From NCBI GenBank assembly GCA_003008705.1, contig PDUO01000028.1:317214-381213 (forward strand): DNA of 64,000 bases, given 5' to 3'. The notes under the pieces were generated by a model that did no database searches, had not been told where the DNA came from, and saw only the letters and a list, made by a program, of their open reading frames with translations. Made by a program: the position numbers and the translations under genes. This document shows positions 56,541 through 64,000 of the stretch, in pieces (the stretch's first letter is position 1; every line of letters begins with the position of its first letter). Source of the stretch: Pezicula radicicola. Its lineage: Eukaryota > Ascomycota > Leotiomycetes > Helotiales > Dermateaceae.

Positions 56541-57539
56541 TCTCCAACAGTCTAGAATTATTCACGAATATATGTAGATAAGGGCAAAATTTACCTTCAT
56601 AAATAGAACAACAATCAGACACGTCATGTGGAGTGTCTTCGCCAAATTATGATACCGAGGGAGTTCTCGGCGAGAGTGACTTGCCATAGGGGAGTGAGCG
56701 TCCCAGTAAGTAATTGTAATAGGATGTGTCTGAGTGATATAATTCCTGCTAGGCCAGCATATAATAACATACACTTTCCATGCGGTCTTGGCTAGGGTTG
56801 TCCCCCTCGACAGGATATATATCAGCATCTTTCCCAGATTCCAACCATTGCATCGCTTCTTATCAACTCCTCAAGGAGTTGCATCCCACTCAACAGTAAC
56901 TAACACGAAACTGCCCGACTATCTCATACCTCCTCCTATACTACACCACCTCAAAACTGAATTCTCTCTTATTCACAAACCATAAAGCGACATACAATTT
57001 CCTCCAGGCCAAAGCCAAGACGCCTTTCCCCGACATAAACACAACACAAAGAAGTCTGATGAAGTTGCTTTGGAATTGCTTCGGGGGTACTTTGGAGTTG
57101 CAGGTGTATCTCCTTGACTGAGGTTTGGATATGAAGTATCTTCATACCTGGTGTTTTATTTTTGTTCCTGATGTGTTTGAGAGTATTTTCCGGGATGCTT
57201 TCGACGTTCGTTGATGGTGTTCATTCTTATCCAGATATCACTCTTGATAATGCCATTTCGTCACGGATTGAATGGCCTATTGACTGTAAATTATCTCCTA
57301 GCGGGTCCCGTCATCTGGGATGGTGGATGGCTGCCTGCAGTAGTTTGGACAAGCGATGTATCATCCATGGCCCGGGAGGTCGCCGACAAGAGGTGCCACG
57401 GAGATTTACTTATCAGATGATTAAATGTTTTGGCTCGACTAATTGCTGAAGCCTAGTCTTCGCTGATACTCTGGTATGGATTTTTACTTCTGAGGATGCC
57501 ATAAACGAAGCGGACCGGCCGAGGGTATGATCCAGGGGC
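56541..57539. other. intergenic region
   Basis: About 1 kb, with no supported gene; short ORFs at 56788 and 57162 have no recognisable content. Confidence 0.4.
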
Positions 57540-58698
57540 TCATGGTGGTGGCGGTATATTATCCTCTATCTGTTGCGCAGCATCTTCGGCACTATGTCGT
57601 TTTGGCTTTACCAACAACAGGATAAACATCCCCACGACTAACAGAATCAGGAATAGGATGATCCTCCTCTTGGTTCCCTTCTTCTGATACGTATCCGCGA
57701 CCCTTAACTCCCTATCTGCTCCCTTCACATCGACTGCCATCCTCTCAACGTTGTAGTCTATTCTGTCTAGCATTGTTCCTTGGTCGATAATCATACCTTG
57801 TAGTTCTTTGAAGATGTCGGCCAGCTCAATGATTCCTTGGGCTATGTCGTTGATTTCGCGCTCGCGTTGCATTATGGCTGCATCGTTGGATGTTAGTGTT
57901 GCTTGAGTCTGGAGGACTGTTGAGGAGTAGGATGCATCTGCGTCAGCAGCGGAGATGGAAGGGTCTGTGTAGTTGTTGTAGAGAGGGGTTGAGGCGCGGT
58001 CGATCGGTATCTGAGGACCAGCAAGACCACGGAGTTCTGTCCCAAATTAGAATAGCACATAATTTCCCTACATCGGGGGACTACAATACTTTTCAAATAT
58101 GCACTCTGCTTCTTTCTGAACCCGGCGCTCGCTTCCTGCACTCTTCCCGCCAAAGAGATCTGGATATTCCTCGCCATCGTCTCCTCCCCCTTACTGATGC
58201 CGCCCGAATCTTTCGAATCCCTGACCATCATCTCAACCCTCTGGATCGCCTTTTGACAATCATGAAAGCCCTTGGTGATACTCTGGGTCAGCCGTTCAAT
58301 CTCATCTTCTTCCTGTCTCTTGGCATCTTCGTCATCAAATCCCGGCAAGACATGTTTCTGATGTAACTTTTCGAGTTTTTGACTCTTTTTCGCTATCTCC
58401 GTCAAATATTCCGTGACCTCGTCGCTGATATCTGCCCATCGAGGTGGCAGGAGATCCATTTCTATGACTGCGTCACCATCATCTTCGAATGCGCCAGCGG
58501 ACATAAGGCCACGACGTTCGGAGTCGATGGGCGTGGAATAGCCATTCCCGGTACTGCTTCCATTATATTTCGGTTTCTTAGAAGGGTGATGGGTGTAGGA
58601 TTGGCGATAGGATATGTAACTTGATATCTGTCAGTACTTCAGTGTTGGAATGTGACAAATGCGGGTAATATTTACAGGTTTGTTCGATCTCGCCACAT
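57540..58698 (-). CDS. TLG2: Tlg2/syntaxin-16-type t-SNARE
   Basis: Three exons on the minus strand, 58698-58676, 58619-58090, 58036-57540, give 349 residues. It begins MWRDRTNLYISYRQSY, the conserved Tlg2 start that contacts the Sec1/Munc18 protein Vps45. The Habc region starts around LLPPRWADISDEVTEYLTEI. The Qa-SNARE motif ends GMIIDQGTMLDRIDYNVERM, with the zero-layer Gln in DQG. The anchor is RIILFLILLVVGMFILLLV, followed by an unusual Pro-ended tail. It drives fusion of endosome-derived vesicles with the trans-Golgi network. It is head-to-head with calmodulin, 374 bp between start codons. Intron 1 interrupts codon 8, 23 nt after the start. Confidence 0.93.
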
Positions 58699-59072
58699 TT
58701 TGAGGGCCTTTGATAGCTGTGGTGTTCATGCAGCTACTAGGAGGAAATATAGAGCACAATAGGGGGAGGAAAGAAGAAATTGAAGGGGGTGTCGTGGAGC
58801 ACGATAGTTGTCGTCTTCGAAGCTTCCCTTGCTAGCCTTAGCCTAAGGCAGAAGGGACCTGTCATCGAAACGAACGATTGGGCGATTAGGCCACCGTACA
58901 ACCATCAACACCCCAAATCGCAATCACAACAATTCCGAGTTCTACTCCTGAGCCCCACCACATCAAAACATAATCCTCCAATCTTTCACGCTCCCACGAA
59001 CCTCGACATCGCAAATTCTTTGTACTGCCACAACAGTCGCTCCCTTTTCCACAGTTTTCGCAAATCACAGCC
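58699..59072. promoter_or_regulatory. bidirectional promoter between TLG2-like and calmodulin genes
   Basis: 374 bp with CT-rich leaders on each side. No clear TATA box, consistent with constitutive housekeeping promoters. Confidence 0.5.
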
Positions 59073-60096
<1,024 letters not shown>

Positions 60097-60990
60097 ACGG
60101 TGCTCTTGGTGTGTGTTTCGTGGAGACAGGATATTTACTCAGCGTAGATCATTTCAGCTGCACCGGAGGACAGGTTAGATTGGAATTGATGGCACGGTTA
60201 GGAGAACGTTACGATGATTACCCTTCAATTCAAGTACATTTCGGTCTTCAGAAGCACTTCATGTGATGTGGCAGGACAGCTCCAGAACACTCATAAGATG
60301 CGAACTCGAAAGAGATTGGCATCTACAGAATTATTCTAAAGATAGGTACTGTACTGTACATACAACTATCCCCCGACTACAACTTCCCTTGGCACTTTAC
60401 TTCTCACAACGTTTTTGATTCTCTCGTCCCGTCAGCAGCGAGGATATTCATGATTGACCAAAGAAGAGAAAAGGGAACTACTCTCCCACTGACCAAGAGG
60501 AGGGGCCCATTGCGTCACAGCTTTCAAGATCAGGTCCAGGAGCTTGTATAATCACGTGCTAGCAGCGCACAAGGCTGAATCTAAGCTAATCTCGTCCAGC
60601 CTTCAACCCTGCAGGGCTCATCGCGTTTCACCCCAAGGCTGTGTACGGAGCCAATCTCCATGCATCTACGCGACCAACACAATCCAATGATCCAATGTGT
60701 GTCTTGCATTAGAAAACCATCCAACAAATATCACAACTAAAACCACAACTGCGTTGTAATAATCTCTATCTTCAATTAAAGCTTTTTTCCTCTCTGTTCT
60801 TTTGCCTACGCTCGCACATTCCACAATAGAAGCTGTGGCCAATCCTCAACATTGACGTTTGCAGCTTAGAGCTTATAGCCTGTGCCCTTAAAATCCAAGC
60901 AAGGGATGTTTCAATGCTCGCGACTTTCTGAATCCCCCATTATCCTCTCCCAATAATAGTTGCGCTTCTACGTGCAAAAGTCAATTGGCA
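60097..60990. other. intergenic region
   Basis: About 890 bp holding the calmodulin 3' UTR and the GH47 promoter; no gene seen. Confidence 0.45.
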
Positions 60991-62906
60991 ATGATTCCCG
61001 GTGCGCGAAGATGGCGCGTCTCAGCGTTCGCTGCCATTTTCATGATATCAGCTCTGTTCTACCTTCGCAAGCAGCACCAACTAGCAGGTCCTGAATGGGG
61101 TCCCAATGGTTCAACGCCTTTTCTGCCGGGTCAACTTCCTCTGCCTGGGATAGAAAAGCCACCACCAGCTGACGGAAAGATACATTGGCACAAGCTCCAA
61201 GAACGATATCCCGTCAGCGGATTGAAACCTCTACCCCATGGTCGCATGAAGAATATCCCCCAGATACAAGCTAAGGCACCAGTAGAATCTGCAGAGGCGA
61301 AGGAGGAACGACTGAAGAGGAGGGCGGCTGTGAAGGAGAGCTTTGAGCACAGTTGGGGAGGATACAAGAAACACGCTTGGTTGCGGGACGAGGTTACCCC
61401 GATATCAGCGCAATGGAGGGATACATTTGGTGGGTGGTCGGCCACATTGGTTGATTCGTTGGATACACTTTGGATTATGGGATTGAAGGATGATTTTGAG
61501 CTGGCTGTACAGGCGAGTTGGACCATTGACTTTTCGTTCACCGAGCAGAAGGATGTCAACGTTTTTGAAACGACGATTAGGTATATGGGGGGTTTCTTGG
61601 CGGCATATGACATTAGTGAGGGAGAGTATCCGCAGTTGTTGTATAAAGCGATTGAGGTAGGAGATCTGCTGATGAGTTGTTTTGATACCCCAAATCGCAT
61701 GCCTATTACTAGGTGGAACTGGAAGAAGTAAGTCAATCACAAGAAAGAAAGTCTTGGTGTGTTGTTTTCTGACCATCTGTTAGATATACCGAAGGAATTC
61801 CGCAAACAGCCCCAGAAAGGATGCTGGTCTCTGAGATAGGTTCATTGAGCTTAGAGTTTACACGCCTCTCCCAATTGACCGGGAATTTCAAATATTATGA
61901 TGCTATTCAACGAGTCTCAGATGAGTTCGAAAAGAGCCAAGATACCACCCAATTCCCAGGCATGTGGCCTGTCAGCATCGACGCCTCCAAGCCCTCTTTT
62001 GACAAAGACACCCTGTTCACACTAGGCGGCATGTCGGACTCTCTGTACGAATATTTCCCAAAACAGTATCTCCTAGTTGGTGGGCTTGTGGAGCAACCAA
62101 AAAAGATGTACGAGAAATTTATCGACGTCGCCAAGAAATATATGTTTTTCCGCGTTCTCAACCCCAGAAATCAAGAATTGCTAGTTTCAGGAGATATCCG
62201 CGTCCATCAGCCTGGTCAGCCAAGTTATCACGGCCAGGCTTGGGAACTACAACCAAGAGGTCAGCATCTGACATGCTTCACGGGTGGCATGGTAGGAATG
62301 GCAGCCAAGATCTTCAATCGCCCAGATGAGATCAAGATAGCCGAACAACTAACAGACGGATGCGTGTGGGCGTACGATTCCCTTCCTCATGGAGTCGCCC
62401 CTGAGATCTTTAATGTGATTCCCTGTGGCCCCGACACCGCAATTGGATCCTGCGAATGGAGTCAGGAGAAATGGTACCAAGCCATTGCCGAAAAGCACGT
62501 CTCAGTCGGTGACGAAGAAGCCAAAAAAGCATCCGTCGAAAACGCCATCAAAAGCCACCGTCTCCCGCCTGGCTTCACTATGCTTGACGATAAACGCTAC
62601 ATCCTACGTCCCGAAGCAATTGAGTCCGTATTCTATATGCTCCGTATCACGGGTGATGTGAAATGGGCCGATAAAGCATGGAGGATGTTCCAAGCCGTTG
62701 AGAGAGTCGGAAGAACAGAAATAGCAGCTAGTGCCATTATGGATGTCACAGCAGAGAAAGTGCAGAAAGTTGATTCGATGGAGAGTTTTTGGTTGGCGGA
62801 GACTTTGAAGTATTTTTACCTTTGCTTTGAGGAGTGGGATGTCGTTAGTTTGGATGATTTTGTTTTGAATACTGAGGCTCACCCACTGAGGAGGCCGGGG
62901 CATTAG
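60991..62906 (+). CDS. class I alpha-1,2-mannosidase (GH47)
   Basis: Two exons, 60991-61727 and 61784-62906, give 619 residues. It has a type II membrane topology: short cytosolic start, anchor VSAFAAIFMISALFYL (about residues 10-26), a Pro-rich stem, then the catalytic barrel from about residue 110. Blocks are KESFEHSWGGYKKHAWLRDE, GGWSATLVDSLDTLWIMGL, FETTIRYMGGFLAAYD, MWPVSIDASKPSFDK, TLGGMSDSLYEYFPKQYLL, HLTCFTGGMVGMAAKIF and TDGCVWAYDSLPHGVAPEIF (the two Cys form the usual disulphide). The end VLNTEAHPLRRP includes the Thr that helps hold the active-site calcium. It trims alpha-1,2-mannose from N-glycans in the ER or Golgi. I chose ATG 60991; the frame upstream has no ATG. Confidence 0.95.
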
Positions 62907-63454
62907 GTTGGGAGAGAAGGTTTGGTAGAAGGCGGGTGGGCGGGCGGTAGAGGTAGGTGGATGTGGTGGTGAGAGGAGAGGAGAGGAGAGATGGCTGATA
63001 GGGAGGGAGGGAGGGGGTTTTTTTAATGGAAATATTATTTTAAACAGGTTTTGGGCGTTGGGATTGGGGTTGGGATTGGATGAATACCTATGGCACTCGA
63101 TACAATCATCTAGGTAGAGGGCTTGTAAGAGTACACATTTTTCATCATGAGAATACAAAATAGGTTCTTAAGCCAGTTATACAATAAAAATCATGATCGA
63201 TTGGCAGACATCAGATATCTTTAGCTCGCTTATATTCATGAAGTTCAGAGTGAGAGTGAGGTGATTTAACTGTCTCCAAACGAGAGTTGAGATTTGCTAT
63301 TTGACCTGTGTCATCCCATCATTCCTTCTACTCTCCAAACCCAAATAGCCAAACAAAGTAAGCCAGAGGGGTATATATATGATAAGCACAAGATGCATAG
63401 ACCCTCACAAAAAAATCTATAAACCTTGCCCCAATCTCCCAACTCCCCAACGCC
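62907..63454. other. convergent 3' intergenic region
   Basis: About 550 bp with GGGAGG/GAGAG purine runs (62910-63020) and T- and AT-rich sequence. Nothing coding seen. Confidence 0.45.
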
Positions 63455-64000
63455 CTAAATATCAATTCCATCAATAACAATACCCTTCTTCCACTCATAA
63501 CACAAATATCTCTCAACCTCCTTTGCAGCATCCTCACTAGCCATAATACTAACCAAATACAAAGCAGCATCCAAACCAGATGTAACACCCCCAGATGTAA
63601 TAACCCTCAACCCACCTAATCTCAAACTAGCTCTCCTTGCATTCGATTCCCTCCTACTATTACTCTCCTTCCAAGAAATACTTCCTTTTCTTCCGCTGAT
63701 ACTCGGTCTCTTTGCATCACTCTTTCGTCGAATATATGGATTCTCTTGTCCATCTGGTAAGTCCAAATCAAATCTCAAGTTGTTGACGACGTATCGTTCT
63801 TCGACTACGTCGGTTCGTGTAGCTAGATCTCGTAATGCTACTTCGGAACAGATTTTCTCGAATTTGGCGTATGAGTCTGGATGGGTTGTTGCGGAGAGTC
63901 CGCAGAGGATTCCTTGATGGGCCAGGAAGACAGAACCGGTGCAGATGGAGAGGAGGGTTCGTTCTTTTTTGGGATCTTTCTTTTGGAGGTCGGAGAAGGC
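63455..64000 (-). CDS. DJ-1/PfpI-family protein with basic, Ser-rich insert (partial)
   Basis: The minus-strand frame is open from the window edge to the stop at 63455; only the last 181 residues are in view and the N-terminus is missing. TLLSICTGSVFLAHQGILCG carries the nucleophile-elbow Cys of class I amidotransferase/DJ-1-like proteins. THPDSYAKFEKICSE follows, and GGLRVITSGGVTSGLDAALYLVS is the family's C-terminal block. Between RFDLDLPDG and that block lies an insert of about 40 residues rich in R, K and S with three RRxS motifs. The family holds chaperone-like, glyoxalase-like and hydrolase members; isocyanide-hydratase-like fungal proteins share the SICTG and TSGGVTSGLD pattern. It is convergent with the mannosidase gene. 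Confidence 0.85.
   Translation of the reverse strand, partial: AFSDLQKKDPKKERTLLSICTGSVFLAHQGILCGLSATTHPDSYAKFEKICSEVALRDLATRTDVVEERYVVNNLRFDLDLPDGQENPYIRRKSDAKRPSISGRKGSISWKESNSRRESNARRASLRLGGLRVITSGGVTSGLDAALYLVSIMASEDAAKEVERYLCYEWKKGIVIDGIDI

Noticed and set aside
57893..58366. Plus-strand ORF of 158 codons inside the TLG2-like locus
   Set aside because: Antisense to a clear syntaxin exon; no motif of its own.

Overview
This window is nuclear DNA of a filamentous ascomycete (Pezizomycotina; a Leotiomycetes/Helotiales-type genome is my best guess from protein flavour, not proven). The reasons are short introns of about 47-120 nt with GTRNGT donors and CTAAC/CTAAT branch sites, a seven-exon calmodulin, a Zn2Cys6 regulator, 2EXR and LaeA-like methyltransferase families, plant-wall enzymes (rhamnogalacturonan acetylesterase, GH3), and long AT-rich gene-poor tracts with decayed transposon and gene relics. 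All exon structures below were built by hand from splice signals, frame continuity and family motifs.

Layout. 0-9 kb: tail of an unknown gene, a medium-chain dehydrogenase/enoyl-reductase, a 5'-truncated nitrilase relic, a decayed repeat stretch, an orphan 389-residue protein, then a gene-poor tract. 10-23 kb is the densest and most coherent block: a Dal5-type MFS transporter (minus) and a Zn2Cys6 regulator (plus) share a 971-bp divergent promoter, followed by a 2-oxoglutarate/Fe(II) oxygenase, a cytochrome b5-FMN 2-hydroxyacid dehydrogenase and a convergent secreted GH3 beta-glucosidase. This looks like a small uptake-and-oxidation cluster with its own regulator. 23-30 kb is AT-rich and nearly empty, holding a possible Skp1-like ORF, a tRNA relic and a two-domain antibiotic-biosynthesis-monooxygenase-like gene. 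30-37 kb: a second Dal5-type transporter, a secreted rhamnogalacturonan acetylesterase and a 621-residue protein with a TET/JBP-like dioxygenase signature. 38-45 kb: a dead FAD monooxygenase gene, a GPI-anchored PI-PLC-like protein, and an ECM15/MTH1187-family gene with a 6-nt microexon. 45-57 kb: AT-rich tracts enclosing a LaeA-like methyltransferase, two 2EXR proteins, small uncertain genes and a copia-type Gag relic. 57-64 kb is a conserved housekeeping block: Tlg2-type syntaxin and calmodulin (divergent), GH47 alpha-mannosidase, and a DJ-1/PfpI-family gene cut by the window edge.

The features most worth follow-up are the TET/JBP-like protein, the 10-23 kb candidate cluster, the 6-nt microexon, and the basic/serine-rich insert in the DJ-1-like protein. 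No CRISPR, rRNA or bacterial-type element was seen.
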